A stretch of DNA of 64,000 bases from Verrucomicrobiia bacterium (GCA_030432235.1 JAUIHT010000001.1:1178001-1242000), one strand, 5' to 3'. Shown: positions 40,476-49,828, counted from the stretch's first letter. Notes: generated by a model from the sequence alone, not told the origin. A program made the numbers and translations.

Positions 40476-40530
40476 GCACGGGGCGAACTTTTGTTTCGCC
40501 AAACGCCGTCGTGTGGCTCTGCATGGAGGG

Positions 40531-41226
40531 ATGACGACCTCCGAACTAGCCGCCACCTTCGATGCCACCAACCTCCGCCTCGACGCCACCGAGGCCGACC
40601 TGCGCTCCTTGTGCGAGGTCGCTGCGGGCGCCGGTTGCGCGGCAGTCTGCCTGTATCCGGTAAACATCCCGCTGGCGGCCTCCGTGCTGAAGGGGACATC
40701 GGTCAAGGTCGCCACGGTGGCGGGCTTCCCCAGCGGACGTTTTGCCACGGCGGCAAAGGTGGTCGAGGCTCGCGAAGCCGCCCGGCTCGGCGCGGCGGAG
40801 GTGGACTTTGTCATGAATTATCCCGCGCTTGTCGCTGGAGACGAAGCCGCCGTCGCTATTGAGCTGCAGGCACTTTGCGATGCCTGCCGGGACGAGGGTG
40901 TGGCCAGCAAGATTATCGTCGAGACCTGCTACCTGAGTGCTGAGCAGAAGATGCGCGCCCTCGCGCTTTGCGAAGCGGTTGGGGCGGACTTCATCAAGAC
41001 GTCGACGGGCTTTGGCAGTGCCGGAGCCCAGCTTGAGGACATTCAGGCTTGGGCGGCCGCGCGCAAGAGCATCAAAATCAAGGCCAGCGGCGGCATTCGG
41101 AACTTCGCGCAGGCAACCGCTTTCGTCGAGGCCGGTGCTGATCGCCTTGGGCTCTCCGCCGTGTCGGAGATACTGGCCGAAGCCAAGGGGCAGGGCAGCG
41201 GTGCATCGGACGACGGTGGCTATTAG
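40531..41226 (+). CDS. deoC: Deoxyribose-phosphate aldolase
   Basis: A 231-residue DeoC aldolase cleaving 2-deoxyribose 5-phosphate to glyceraldehyde 3-phosphate and acetaldehyde. The catalytic lysine block DFIKTSTGF (Schiff base) and the second lysine KASGGIR are both present, as is the acid VDFVMNY. I prefer the ATG at 40531; a GTG at 40513 is in frame, and a GGAGG lies only 2 bases before the ATG, which leaves the choice open. It is followed 21 bases later by tgt. Confidence 0.92.
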   Translation: MTTSELAATFDATNLRLDATEADLRSLCEVAAGAGCAAVCLYPVNIPLAASVLKGTSVKVATVAGFPSGRFATAAKVVEAREAARLGAAEVDFVMNYPALVAGDEAAVAIELQALCDACRDEGVASKIIVETCYLSAEQKMRALALCEAVGADFIKTSTGFGSAGAQLEDIQAWAAARKSIKIKASGGIRNFAQATAFVEAGADRLGLSAVSEILAEAKGQGSGASDDGGY

Positions 41227-41247
41227 GACAGCGCGGAGTATTACCGG

Positions 41248-42381
41248 ATGAGTTCCCCGTTTGCCATCGAGGCTACCGACCCCGCCAGCGCCGCGCGTTT
41301 GGGCCGCCTGACTACTCGTCACGGTCAAATCGAGACGCCTATCTTCATGCCGGTGGGCACCCAGGCGACGGTCAAGGCACTCACGCCCGCGCAGGTGCTC
41401 GACTGCGGCGCGCAGATCATCCTCGGCAACACTTATCATCTGAACCTGCGACCCGGCCCGGACTTGATCGCCAAAATGGGTGGCCTGCACCGGTTCATGG
41501 GCTGGGACAAGCCCATCCTGACCGACAGCGGCGGCTTTCAAGTGTTCAGTCTGGCGAAGCTGCGCAAGATTACCGACAAGGGCATCGCCTTCCAGTCGCA
41601 CATCGACGGGGCGAAGATTTTCCTCGGGCCGCGCGAGTGTTTTGACATTCAGCAAAAGCTGGGGTCGGACATCGCTATGGTCCTCGACGAGTGCCCGCCC
41701 TGGCCCTGCGAGGAGGACGCCTGCCGCGCCGCAGTCGAACGCACGTTGCGTTGGGCGGCGGAGTTCAAAGGCTATGCCGAGGACGAGGGCTTTCTCGCCG
41801 CTGGTCACCACGTCTTTGGCATCGTGCAGGGCTCGGTCTTCGACGACGAGCGTCGTGAATGCGCCCAGGCATTGTCCGCAATGGACTTTCCCGGCTATGC
41901 CATCGGAGGCGTCAGCGTGGGCGAACCGGAGGAGGAGATGCTGCGACAGGTGGGCGTCACCGCGCCGGAACTGCCCGCGGACAAGCCACGCTACGTCATG
42001 GGCGTGGGCACGCCGCCGCAACTCCTGGAAATGGTGGCCCTCGGCGCGGATATGTTCGACTGCGTCATGCCGACGCGTCTGGCCCGCCACGCCAATGTCT
42101 TTACACCTGACGGCCTGCTCAATCTCCGCAACGAACGCTTCAAGGAAGATCCTCGGCCCATCGTCGAAGGCATGGACAACTACACCTGCCGCCACTTCTC
42201 CCGCGCCTACCTGCGCCACCTTGTCATGACTGGCGAGCTGCTCGGGCACACCTTGCTCAGCCTGCACAACGTTCACTTCTTCCTGGACCTGATGCGGCAG
42301 GCCCGTGAGCACCTGCGTGCTGGCGACTACGTGCCGTGGAAGAATGCCTGGATTGCACGCTACCGGGCGGAAGAAGCTTGA
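41248..42381 (+). CDS. tgt: Queuine tRNA-ribosyltransferase
   Basis: A 377-residue TGT that exchanges guanine 34 of GUN-anticodon tRNAs for a queuosine precursor. The active site is visible: LTDSGGFQVFSL, the nucleophile Asp in DMFDCVMPTR, and the C-terminal HLVMTGELLGHTLLSLHNV. The zinc-binding CxCxxC motif is changed: the expected site reads DNYTCRHFSRAYLRHL, with a single Cys, so a structural zinc site with the usual set of cysteines is not obvious. Length and order are normal. It is the last gene of a deoC-tgt pair. Confidence 0.92.
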   Translation: MSSPFAIEATDPASAARLGRLTTRHGQIETPIFMPVGTQATVKALTPAQVLDCGAQIILGNTYHLNLRPGPDLIAKMGGLHRFMGWDKPILTDSGGFQVFSLAKLRKITDKGIAFQSHIDGAKIFLGPRECFDIQQKLGSDIAMVLDECPPWPCEEDACRAAVERTLRWAAEFKGYAEDEGFLAAGHHVFGIVQGSVFDDERRECAQALSAMDFPGYAIGGVSVGEPEEEMLRQVGVTAPELPADKPRYVMGVGTPPQLLEMVALGADMFDCVMPTRLARHANVFTPDGLLNLRNERFKEDPRPIVEGMDNYTCRHFSRAYLRHLVMTGELLGHTLLSLHNVHFFLDLMRQAREHLRAGDYVPWKNAWIARYRAEEA

Positions 42382-42425
42382 AGCGCGCAATCTGCAACCC
42401 TTTGCTGATTTCTTTGTTTCCCTGA

Positions 42426-43667
42426 ATGGTGAAAAAACTCCCGGCGTGCTTCCTCGTACTCGTGTCCCTGTCGGCGTGGGCGGCTGACGCTATAGCCGAA
42501 GTGCCCGTTTTCCCGGTTCACCGCTTCGTATTCGAGGGGGAGGTGACCGAAGTCGGGCCGGAGTTTGTCGAGAAATTCATGCCCGGTGACGTGCTTTCGG
42601 GTACGGTTGGTTGGAGTACGGAAGCCCCCAATCGCGACCCGCATCCGGGTTTTGCTCTCTACCACGACAACTTGTCCGATTTCGAATTTATCATCGACCG
42701 CAACTTCATCGAAATCACCAGCGGGACGGCCAACCGGTATTACAATGCGCTGGTCGTCAACGACGCTCAGCAAAGTGAAGGCGATGAGGACTGGTACACG
42801 ATTTGCCTGCCTTTCGATACCGCGGACGTCATTAACAACCAGTACACCAGCGCTTGGCTGGAAATCGTGCTGAGTGACTCCACGGGCGAAATGATTGACG
42901 ATTTGAAGCCGCCTGCCAAACCACCGAAATTCGAAAGCGGCAAGTTTGAGCTTTCCTATTCCGTGGCCGGACAGGCCGAGCACGTCATTGCGGCTCAGGG
43001 CACCATCACGCTCTTTGGCCGGCTGGACGGTACATCTGACCCCGAGCCGACCCGCGAGGAGCTCATCGATATCGTTTACGCGCTCGATGATGCCGTGACC
43101 GAGCGCGATGCCTACATCCAGGATATCCTGGCCGAACTGGCCGCGGCCAAGGAGCGTATCCAATCGCTTGAAAGCAAGGTGGCCCAACTCGAAAAAGCCT
43201 TGTCCGAAGCGGAGGGCACGCAACTGGCCGCCGATCTGGAACTGCAAAATGCCCGTCTGCGCGAACAACTTCGCGCTGCCACGGAGCAACAGGCCGCCAC
43301 GGCGGATATCATCGCGGCGCTCAAAGCCAGTGAGGCTAGCCTCGCCCGCAAGGTAGCCGCTCAGACGGAGGCCTTGAGCGCACCCCAGGAAGAGCCCGCT
43401 ACCGAGTCGGTAACGGCTGCGCCGCCCCCCATGCTGGCGCGACCTGACTTCGAAAAGACAGCAACGCCACAGTTTGTCCAATTGCCGCAACCCGAATCGG
43501 CTCAGGTGGAGACCGTTAGCGTGTCACCGACCGCTGCCCCGCCGGAAGTGGCTGACGATTTTTCCGACGAAGTAGCACCGTCCACGCCAGTGACCGCCCC
43601 CCCCGAAGAGGAAGAAGAGCCCGAGTTCGGCAGCCCGGCCATCAACCGCCGCGGCCCACGGCGCTAA
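42426..43667 (+). CDS. Exported coiled-coil protein of unknown function (413 aa)
   Basis: A signal peptide is present at residues 1-20 (VKKLPACFLVLVSLSAWA then ADAIA). Residues 30-200 form a beta-rich domain with DVLSGTVGWSTEAPNRDPHP; this resembles the N-terminal domain found in some PEP-CTERM proteins, but no C-terminal signal is seen. Residues 215-315 form a coiled coil (for example RIQSLESKVAQLEKALSEAE). A Pro/Glu/Ala/Thr-rich tail follows. No family recognised. The stop overlaps that of the convergent thrS gene by 4 bases. Confidence 0.75.
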   Translation: MVKKLPACFLVLVSLSAWAADAIAEVPVFPVHRFVFEGEVTEVGPEFVEKFMPGDVLSGTVGWSTEAPNRDPHPGFALYHDNLSDFEFIIDRNFIEITSGTANRYYNALVVNDAQQSEGDEDWYTICLPFDTADVINNQYTSAWLEIVLSDSTGEMIDDLKPPAKPPKFESGKFELSYSVAGQAEHVIAAQGTITLFGRLDGTSDPEPTREELIDIVYALDDAVTERDAYIQDILAELAAAKERIQSLESKVAQLEKALSEAEGTQLAADLELQNARLREQLRAATEQQAATADIIAALKASEASLARKVAAQTEALSAPQEEPATESVTAAPPPMLARPDFEKTATPQFVQLPQPESAQVETVSVSPTAAPPEVADDFSDEVAPSTPVTAPPEEEEEPEFGSPAINRRGPRR

Positions 43668-45493
43668 CTCTCTGGCAGGGTCTTCTCCGCGATGACGCCG
43701 AGGATTTTGCCCAAGGCTTCGTCGGCCGTGTAGCTGCCTTCGATGGATTTGCCGATGCGGGAGCGCAGGCTGACCTTGCCTTCGGCGGCTTCCTTTTCGC
43801 CACAGACGATCATGAGCGGTACGCGTTCGGTTTCGGCGCGGCGTATCTTGGCGCCGAGCTTTTCGTCGTGGTGGTCGAGGGTGACACGAATTTTGGCGGC
43901 CTTCAGCTTGGCCAGGATGTCGTTGGCGTAGTCGTTGACCTTTTCACTGATGGGCAGAATACGCACCTGCTCCGGGGCGAGCCAGAGCGGGAAGTTGCCG
44001 CCAAAGTGTTCGATGAGCACGCCGACGAAGCGCTCCATGGAGCCGAAGGGGGCGCGGTGGATCATGATGGGCCGGTGCGGCTGGTTGTCCGCGCCGATGT
44101 ACTCGATGTCGAAACGCTCGGGCAAATTGTAATCGACCTGCACGGTGCCGAGTTGCCATTCGCGTCCGATGACGTCCTTGACCACGAAGTCGATCTTTGG
44201 GCCGTAGAAGGCGGCCTCGCCGGGCTCTTCGGTGAAGGGCACACCGAGCCCGCCGGCGAGTTCACGTAGGATAGCCTCGGCGGCGTCCCAGTTGCTGGCA
44301 TCGCCGACGTACTTGCTGGAGTCGGGATCGCGCAGGCCGATGCGCACGCGATAGTCGCTCATGCCGAGCGTGCCAAAGACGGTCTTCACCAAATCGAGGC
44401 AGCCTTTGATTTCCTCGCTGAGCTGATCGGGAGTGCAGAAGAGGTGGGCGTCGTCCTGGGTGAAGCCGCGCACGCGGGTCATGCCGTTGAGCTCGCCGGA
44501 CTGCTCCCAGCGGTAAACCGTGCCGAACTCGGCTAGGCGCACGGGCAGGTCGCGGTAGCTGTGCGGGCTGCTCTTGAAAATCTGGATGTGCATCGGGCAG
44601 TTCATCGGCTTGAGCAGGTAGCCGTCGATGTCGCCGTCCTTGATGCGGTTGGAAAGCTCCGCGCAGGTGCACCCCTCGTGGGCAAGTTCTTCCATCTGGT
44701 CACGGTCGACCAGCGGCGGGAACTGAGAATCCTGGTAATAGGGGAAGTGACCAGACGTTTTATAGAGCCCGAGCTTGCCGATGTGCGGCGTGAAGACCTG
44801 GTCGTAGCCACCCTTGCGCAGCTCCTCCGCGATGAAATCCTGCAGCTCCTGGCGGATGACGGCCCCGGCGGGCTTCCAAAGGATGAGCCCCTGGCCGACG
44901 GCGTCGGAGATCTCAAAGAGTTCCAGCTCGCGACCCAGTTTGCGGTGATCGCGCTTCTTGGCCTCTTCGAGGTTGTGCAGGTACTCAGCCAGTTCGTCTT
45001 TGGAAGGGAAGGCGGTGCCGTAGATGCGTTGGAGCTGCTTGTTTTTCTCGTCGCCGCGGTGATAGGCCCCGGCGATGCTCAGCAGCTTGTACGCCTTGAT
45101 CTTCTTCGTGTAGTTGACGTGCGAGCCCGCGCACAGGTCGAGGAACTCGCCGTTGCGATAGAAGGAGATGGTGTCGCCCTCGGGGATGTCGGCGAGGCGG
45201 CCGGGCTTGTAGCGGGTCTGGCCGGACTCCTCGATCAGCTTCACCGCCTCCTCGCGGGAGACCTCCATGCGCTCGAAGCGTTGGTTTTCGCCGATGACGT
45301 TCTTCATCTCGGCCTCGATTTTCTCGAGGTCCTCGGCGGTCAGCTTCTGGTCGAGGTCGATGTCGTAGTAGAAACCGGTTTCAGTGGGCGGTCCGATATC
45401 GAGTTGCGCCTCCGGATAGAGACGCAAAATGGCCGTGGCCATAACGTGCGCGGCGCTATGGCGGATTTCTTCTAGGGGGGACATCTGTTTCAT
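43664..45493 (-). CDS. thrS: Threonyl-tRNA synthetase, lacking the N-terminal TGS domain
   Basis: A 609-residue class II synthetase. It begins directly in the editing region with RHSAAHVMATAILRLYP (the SHAA-type motif), so the ThrS N1/TGS domain, usually about 60 residues, is absent. The editing site continues with LDLCAGSHV. Catalytic features are the zinc ligand Cys in MNCPMH, the motif 2 region VYRWEQSGELNG, His in DDAHLF and IMIHRAPFGSMERF (motif 3). The C-terminal anticodon-binding domain is complete. A second start further upstream that would restore a TGS domain is not visible. Confidence 0.95.
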   Translation of the reverse strand: MKQMSPLEEIRHSAAHVMATAILRLYPEAQLDIGPPTETGFYYDIDLDQKLTAEDLEKIEAEMKNVIGENQRFERMEVSREEAVKLIEESGQTRYKPGRLADIPEGDTISFYRNGEFLDLCAGSHVNYTKKIKAYKLLSIAGAYHRGDEKNKQLQRIYGTAFPSKDELAEYLHNLEEAKKRDHRKLGRELELFEISDAVGQGLILWKPAGAVIRQELQDFIAEELRKGGYDQVFTPHIGKLGLYKTSGHFPYYQDSQFPPLVDRDQMEELAHEGCTCAELSNRIKDGDIDGYLLKPMNCPMHIQIFKSSPHSYRDLPVRLAEFGTVYRWEQSGELNGMTRVRGFTQDDAHLFCTPDQLSEEIKGCLDLVKTVFGTLGMSDYRVRIGLRDPDSSKYVGDASNWDAAEAILRELAGGLGVPFTEEPGEAAFYGPKIDFVVKDVIGREWQLGTVQVDYNLPERFDIEYIGADNQPHRPIMIHRAPFGSMERFVGVLIEHFGGNFPLWLAPEQVRILPISEKVNDYANDILAKLKAAKIRVTLDHHDEKLGAKIRRAETERVPLMIVCGEKEAAEGKVSLRSRIGKSIEGSYTADEALGKILGVIAEKTLPES

Positions 45494-45623
45494 GGAAACG
45501 AGATAGCATGGGCGAAAACCGGAACTCTTAAAGCAAAAAGCGGCGTGTTGACTGAATGTACAGATTATGGGTTTTTCAGTTTATTCCTTGACGTCGTTAT
45601 AAATGATTTAATCTACTATTAAT

Positions 45624-46241
45624 ATGGCTACTTCAAAGAAATCTCTCGGGACGCTTGCTGCAGTTGCAAGTTTGTCCGCTGCACCTTGTACCAATGCTGC
45701 TGTAGAAATATCGCCTTTCAGTAATGTCGCGCTGACGGCCAATGTGGAGCGTACCTTTGATGTCGACGGCGATGGTACTGATGATATCGGCATCAGTGTT
45801 CGCTACAACAACGGTAGCCCCTCGCAGATTATTTTTCCCTCGGGTGGTGGTTTAAGCAAAGATGAATATTTCCTGACGACAGGGCCAGCTACTTATCTGG
45901 CTGATGCACTTGGAGCAGGTGCATCCGTGGGACTTGCTTCGGATTATCAATCCAGCAACATCGATTTGGATAATTTCTCGGAGGGTACTTTTTACGCTGG
46001 GTTTTACTTTTATCCAGATGATGGCGCCGACCTGCATTTCGGCTACCTGGAAATTGAAGCACCCGATGAATTTCTGGCTGATGGAAATGGCGTCGTCATT
46101 GGAGGTGCTTGGGAAAGCGTCAAGGAAACACCCATTACGACTGCCCCCGTACCGGAGCCCTCGACCTACGCGGCCACGGGCGGCTTGCTTGCTGTTGGCT
46201 TGGCATTCATACGCAGGCTGTTGCGCAGGCGTTCTCAATGA
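45624..46241 (+). CDS. PEP-CTERM sorting-signal protein
   Basis: A 205-residue exported protein. It has an N-terminal signal peptide (ATSKKSLGTLAAVASLSAAP). A short DVDGDGTDD repeat near residue 47 looks like a calcium-binding type loop. The C-terminus carries the complete PEP-CTERM tripartite signal: VPEPST at residues 176-181, a hydrophobic span, then RRLLRRRSQ. The signal is recognised and cut by an exosortase. The ATG of the next gene overlaps its stop. Function beyond surface or matrix location is unknown. Confidence 0.88.
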   Translation: MATSKKSLGTLAAVASLSAAPCTNAAVEISPFSNVALTANVERTFDVDGDGTDDIGISVRYNNGSPSQIIFPSGGGLSKDEYFLTTGPATYLADALGAGASVGLASDYQSSNIDLDNFSEGTFYAGFYFYPDDGADLHFGYLEIEAPDEFLADGNGVVIGGAWESVKETPITTAPVPEPSTYAATGGLLAVGLAFIRRLLRRRSQ

Positions 46242-47251
46242 CCCCGGCTGACTTCTTGAAGCAAGGTTCCGCCTTTGATATGGCATTTTTGCCATCTCAG
46301 GCGTCATTGACCCAGCAATTGGTCTTACCACAGCTGGAAACGATCCTGCAAAAACTTGAGTCATTTCGGACCGAGGTGGACAATGAGTTTGTTGCGCAAC
46401 TAAAGCAGACCTCGAAATCTACGAGAGAGCAGGTCGAGGGTGAGATAAATCTGGAGCGGTATCCGCTTGGTTTCTGCCGGCAGATTCGTGATCGTACCTA
46501 TGCGCGGATGCTTGCGGATGTTTTTTTTCAGGACCTGATTAAATCAGGTCTGCGACTGAGAAAAGTCTTCATCTTTCTGCGAGGTCAGTATTTTCAAAAT
46601 GCTCTACAGCTCGGTAATTTTTATTTCGATGTGGCCAATGATACGGTCTTCATCGATAAGCCCAAGTTGGATTGGGCTCCTGTCGGTAAAGTGGATTACG
46701 AAAACGTCGACAGTTGGCAGCGCTTCGAAGCGGTAGGATGCGAGTATTTAAAAATCGAATTCTATCCCAACCTTATATTTCCGCTGGCTTTTCCGGCTAT
46801 GCCCTTTTTTGCCATTCGCAGTAACGGGAGCCTGGAATTTGTAGAACTACAGACTTCACTCTTCTTTAAGGATTTGGGGCAGGATATGAAGCTTAGCATA
46901 GCGCTGCTGAATGATGCGGCTATCATGAACAAGAAACTGCCCGACTATTATACTCTGGAATTAGAGAGGTTATTTGCCGGCAACCTGTTTCAGGCCTTTC
47001 CGCTGGAGTATGCTCCCAGCAGCCCGCAGGAAATTCTTGAAGGCGTCGTTAGTGAATTCCAGGAAATGTCGCGTAACCCACCGGCGAATGCCTCCGCAAC
47101 CATCAGTGCCTATTTGGAGTTGATAACCAACGCGGACAAGCAACTCCGCACCCGAAACCTCATCCCTCCGCGTGATGAGCTGCAACGTCTTCGCGACGCG
47201 GGCCTGGTTCAAAACGAGCCAGAAAAAGCAGTCACGACCACTCTGGAGTAG
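46238..47251 (+). CDS. Unknown protein translationally coupled to the PEP-CTERM gene
   Basis: A 337-residue soluble protein without a signal peptide. It starts at the ATG overlapping the previous stop (ATGA); an upstream in-frame start at 46109 would lie inside the preceding gene. It shows mixed alpha/beta composition with LRKVFIFLRGQYFQNALQL and a long aromatic-rich middle (FYPNLIFPLAFPAMPFF). The last 25 residues, ELQRLRDAGLVQNEPEKAVT and onwards, recur as a fragment at 48915. No family recognised. Confidence 0.72.
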   Translation: MTPADFLKQGSAFDMAFLPSQASLTQQLVLPQLETILQKLESFRTEVDNEFVAQLKQTSKSTREQVEGEINLERYPLGFCRQIRDRTYARMLADVFFQDLIKSGLRLRKVFIFLRGQYFQNALQLGNFYFDVANDTVFIDKPKLDWAPVGKVDYENVDSWQRFEAVGCEYLKIEFYPNLIFPLAFPAMPFFAIRSNGSLEFVELQTSLFFKDLGQDMKLSIALLNDAAIMNKKLPDYYTLELERLFAGNLFQAFPLEYAPSSPQEILEGVVSEFQEMSRNPPANASATISAYLELITNADKQLRTRNLIPPRDELQRLRDAGLVQNEPEKAVTTTLE

Positions 47252-47252
47252 C
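47175..47252 (+). repeat. Direct repeat copy A: 3' end of the 46238 gene
   Basis: These 78 bases match copy B at 48915-48993 over about 78 positions with roughly 65 identical, including the stop codon TAG. The two copies bracket the sulfatase gene. Confidence 0.75.
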
Positions 47253-47289
47253 TTTTTGAGCTGCCTACCATGTCGGATGAAGCAGGGCG

Positions 47290-48774
47290 TTAACCTTCTG
47301 CCTCACCTTTACCGTCGGCCTTTTCTTTGGCATTCTCGAGTCGTCTTTTTTTTGTGGACGTACGAGTTTCGGCGGTAGCCTCCGTCTGCGGAATGTAGGC
47401 CGCGAGTTCGACTTTCAACTCGGCGTATTGCGGATCGTCGGCGAGGTTGTTGAATTCATCGCTGTCCACGGAGTGGTCGTACAGCTCTTCGGTGCCGTCG
47501 GCGTACCGAATGTAGCGCCAGCGTTTGGTGCGCACTGTCTCGGCATAGTCGAAGTAGTTATCGTAAAAGGAAATTGCGGGATACGGCCACTCGGTCGCCG
47601 GGTTTTCCAGGAGGGGAACCAGACTGTGGCCGTCGATGCCTTGAGGATGCTCGGGCAGTTGGCAGAGCTCAATCAGGGTAGGATAAATATCCAGTAGACT
47701 GACGGGTGCATCAACGACTCCGGGCTCAATGCCGGGGCCGGCAATAATGAGCGGCACGTGGGCACCGCGCTCCCAGCAGGTGAATTTCTTCCAGTGTTCC
47801 TTGTCGCCAAGATGCCAGCCGTGGTCTCCCCAGAGCACGACATAGGTGTTTTCCGCCTGACCGCTCTTCTCGAGCTCTTCCATGAGATAGCCGATCAGTG
47901 CGTCGATGTGGGAGATGGTGGCAAGGTAGGCCTGGATTGCCTTCTTCCATTTGCCCCTTTCCACCATGCGTCGATGGACACTGGGCTGTTCGTAATCCAG
48001 GTGCGCAAAGCGCTTACCGGTTTCAGGAACATCATCGAGGTCGTTTTCCAGATAGTGCGGTATTTCGAGAGTCTCCAGCGGGTATTTTTCAAAATACTTT
48101 CTGGGAGCATACCACGGTAGATGGGGTTTACGAAATCCGCAGGCCAGGAAGAGCGGTTGCTCGTCCTTTTTCTCATTCAATTGTTCGACAATCCACTGGG
48201 CGGTTACGCCGTCCATAGCGTCCAGGTCGTCGGTATCATAGGGCCCCCAGAAGAAGAACTTACTCTCTTCAAGGCCGTCCTTTTCCTCGTCGCTGGGCGC
48301 TGTCCAGTTGGTGGGGTCTCGCCAGACATCGTACTCGGCTTCCCACTCATCGTAAAACTTTTTGCGGTCATGGTGGATCTTGCCGCCGCCGGCCACCCAG
48401 TAGCCGTCCTCGCGAAAATGGGTCAGGATTGTCTGGTGATCTGGAAATCTTTTCTTGAAGTTGGCGTGGTTGCCCAGGGCGCCACTGTTGGCCGGAGACA
48501 GACCCGATAACACCGCGGTGCGCGAGGGCATGCAAGCCGAGGCGGCGCAGTAAGCGTTCTTAAAAAGCACGCCTCGGGCGGCCAGTGCGTCGATGTTCGG
48601 GGTCCGGACCTGCGGATGGCCGTTGAGGGCGCCGATCCAGTCATTGAGATCATCGATGGCGATGAAAAGCACGTTGGACTTTTCCGTGGCCTGGGCTTCC
48701 GTGACCGTTTCGGCGAAGGAACTGGAGAGAGCAATAAAGGTGAAAACGAGGAGGGATTTGGGCAACTGACTCAT
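47290..48774 (-). CDS. Sulfatase, formylglycine-dependent (iduronate-2-sulfatase-like)
   Basis: A 494-residue arylsulfatase-superfamily protein, started at ATG 48774 because it gives a signal peptide (MSQLPKSLLVFTFIALSSS). The metal-binding DD pair is in AIDDLNDW (residues 41-42). The catalytic Cys81 lies in ASACMPSRTAVLSG, matching C-x-P-x-R, so it must be oxidised to formylglycine; an FGE with its copper Cys pair is encoded at 29949. The second metal site is LWGDHGWHLGDKEHW. The overall pattern (TPNIDALAARGVLF) is iduronate-2-sulfatase-like. It ends with a Lys/Glu-rich tail. It probably desulfates polysaccharides outside the cell. Confidence 0.9.
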   Translation of the reverse strand: MSQLPKSLLVFTFIALSSSFAETVTEAQATEKSNVLFIAIDDLNDWIGALNGHPQVRTPNIDALAARGVLFKNAYCAASACMPSRTAVLSGLSPANSGALGNHANFKKRFPDHQTILTHFREDGYWVAGGGKIHHDRKKFYDEWEAEYDVWRDPTNWTAPSDEEKDGLEESKFFFWGPYDTDDLDAMDGVTAQWIVEQLNEKKDEQPLFLACGFRKPHLPWYAPRKYFEKYPLETLEIPHYLENDLDDVPETGKRFAHLDYEQPSVHRRMVERGKWKKAIQAYLATISHIDALIGYLMEELEKSGQAENTYVVLWGDHGWHLGDKEHWKKFTCWERGAHVPLIIAGPGIEPGVVDAPVSLLDIYPTLIELCQLPEHPQGIDGHSLVPLLENPATEWPYPAISFYDNYFDYAETVRTKRWRYIRYADGTEELYDHSVDSDEFNNLADDPQYAELKVELAAYIPQTEATAETRTSTKKRRLENAKEKADGKGEAEG

Positions 48775-49113
48775 AGGATAACGAGGGCGCTTTTGTATTG
48801 AGCACGTGCACGGAACTGTCAAGGCGTAAAGCTTTTGTTGGACGGGAAGGCGGAATGGAATGGCCAAACAGGCCGTTGTCTGACAGCTTGTCATTCATGG
48901 ACTCGCCGCCTCCCGGTGAGCTGCAACGCCTTCGCAAAGAGGGCCTGGTTCAGAACGAGCCAGAAAAAGCCGTCGCGACCTCTCTGGAGTAGCGTCTATG
49001 GGCTTCCGTTTTGTTATTAGGACGAGTTGCCTGCCATGCCGGTCCGAAATGTCCCGATTATGACAAGCGACAAGCTGTGGGAACTTGTGCCTCAATGAAC
49101 TGTCCTTCTCACC
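48775..49113. other. Non-coding stretch with a truncated gene end (copy B)
   Basis: This 339-base gap contains no complete gene. At 48915-48993 it holds a copy of the last 78 bases of the 46238 gene, in the same orientation and still ending with TAG. A short open frame (48798-48992) fuses unrelated sequence to that tail. I read it as a decayed remnant, not a gene. Confidence 0.65.
48915..48993 (+). pseudogene. Duplicated C-terminal fragment of the 46238 gene (copy B)
   Basis: It encodes GELQRLRKEGLVQNEPEKAV followed by ATSLE and stop, nearly the same tail as in the intact gene at 46238-47251. No upstream coding region is left. It lies on the plus strand behind the 5' end of the sulfatase gene. 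Confidence 0.6.
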
Positions 49114-49767
49114 ATGAAGGTCAAACTGCTGCTCGTTGTTTTGTGCTGTGCCGGCCTGGCTTCCGAAGTGGCTTATGGTTTTGCCCCGGAAGACTACTAC
49201 ATTGAGAATGACGCCAAAAGGCACCCCATCATCGCGCTGGGGCGGCTTTCCCTGCTCGACAATGCCGCCATCCTGCCCGGTAAGCACAATTGGCATTATG
49301 TGCCGGTGAAGGTCCAGTTCGATGAAATCCGCAAGAATCAGATCGATGGCCTGAGTGCGGAGGACCTCGACCGCGGGTTTTTCTATTTCACGATGCAATT
49401 CAAGACCAAAGCGGGCTACGACTATATGAAGGCAGCATTCGAAGCCTTGGCTGAGGAGCAGTTTCTGCTCTTTATCCAGCCGGTGGGGAACGGTCAGTAC
49501 GTAATTGGAAACATGAATCGCCCGGCTGCCGTTCTTTTCGAGCGATATCCAAGGTTTGCCGAGAGTAGCGCGCCTTTCTACCGGGAGTATATTATTCTGA
49601 GTGACCGTCGTGAAGGGCATATAAAGGAGAACGCCGAAATCGATCATAAAATCACCTTGGACGAATGGCTGGCCCTGGCGGATGACTACGGGAAGCGTCC
49701 GACTGTTTTTCAGGTTGAGCCGACAGCCCTGCAGGAAGACAGCGACACGGCGCGGGATGAGTCCTGA
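49114..49767 (+). CDS. Exported protein of unknown function (217 aa)
   Basis: A signal peptide (KVKLLLVVLCCAGLASEVAYG, cut near residue 22) is followed by a mature domain of about 195 residues with FAPEDYYIENDAKRHPIIAL and GFFYFTMQFKTKAGYDYMKA. There is no other membrane segment and no recognised motif. It opens a short exported-protein cluster with the genes at 49829 and 50305. Confidence 0.7.
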   Translation: MKVKLLLVVLCCAGLASEVAYGFAPEDYYIENDAKRHPIIALGRLSLLDNAAILPGKHNWHYVPVKVQFDEIRKNQIDGLSAEDLDRGFFYFTMQFKTKAGYDYMKAAFEALAEEQFLLFIQPVGNGQYVIGNMNRPAAVLFERYPRFAESSAPFYREYIILSDRREGHIKENAEIDHKITLDEWLALADDYGKRPTVFQVEPTALQEDSDTARDES

Positions 49768-49828
49768 ATGACCGCCGCAGGCATTCTTGCATAGCCACAG
49801 TGCGGGATTTCTGATTGGATCCTGAGTC

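Noticed and set aside
40546-42390. A 614-codon minus-strand frame opposite deoC and tgt
   Set aside because: It crosses two certain plus-strand genes and shows no domain.
48798-48992. A 64-codon plus-strand frame behind the sulfatase start
   Set aside because: Only its last 26 codons resemble a known protein, and these are a duplicated tail; the front is unrelated sequence.
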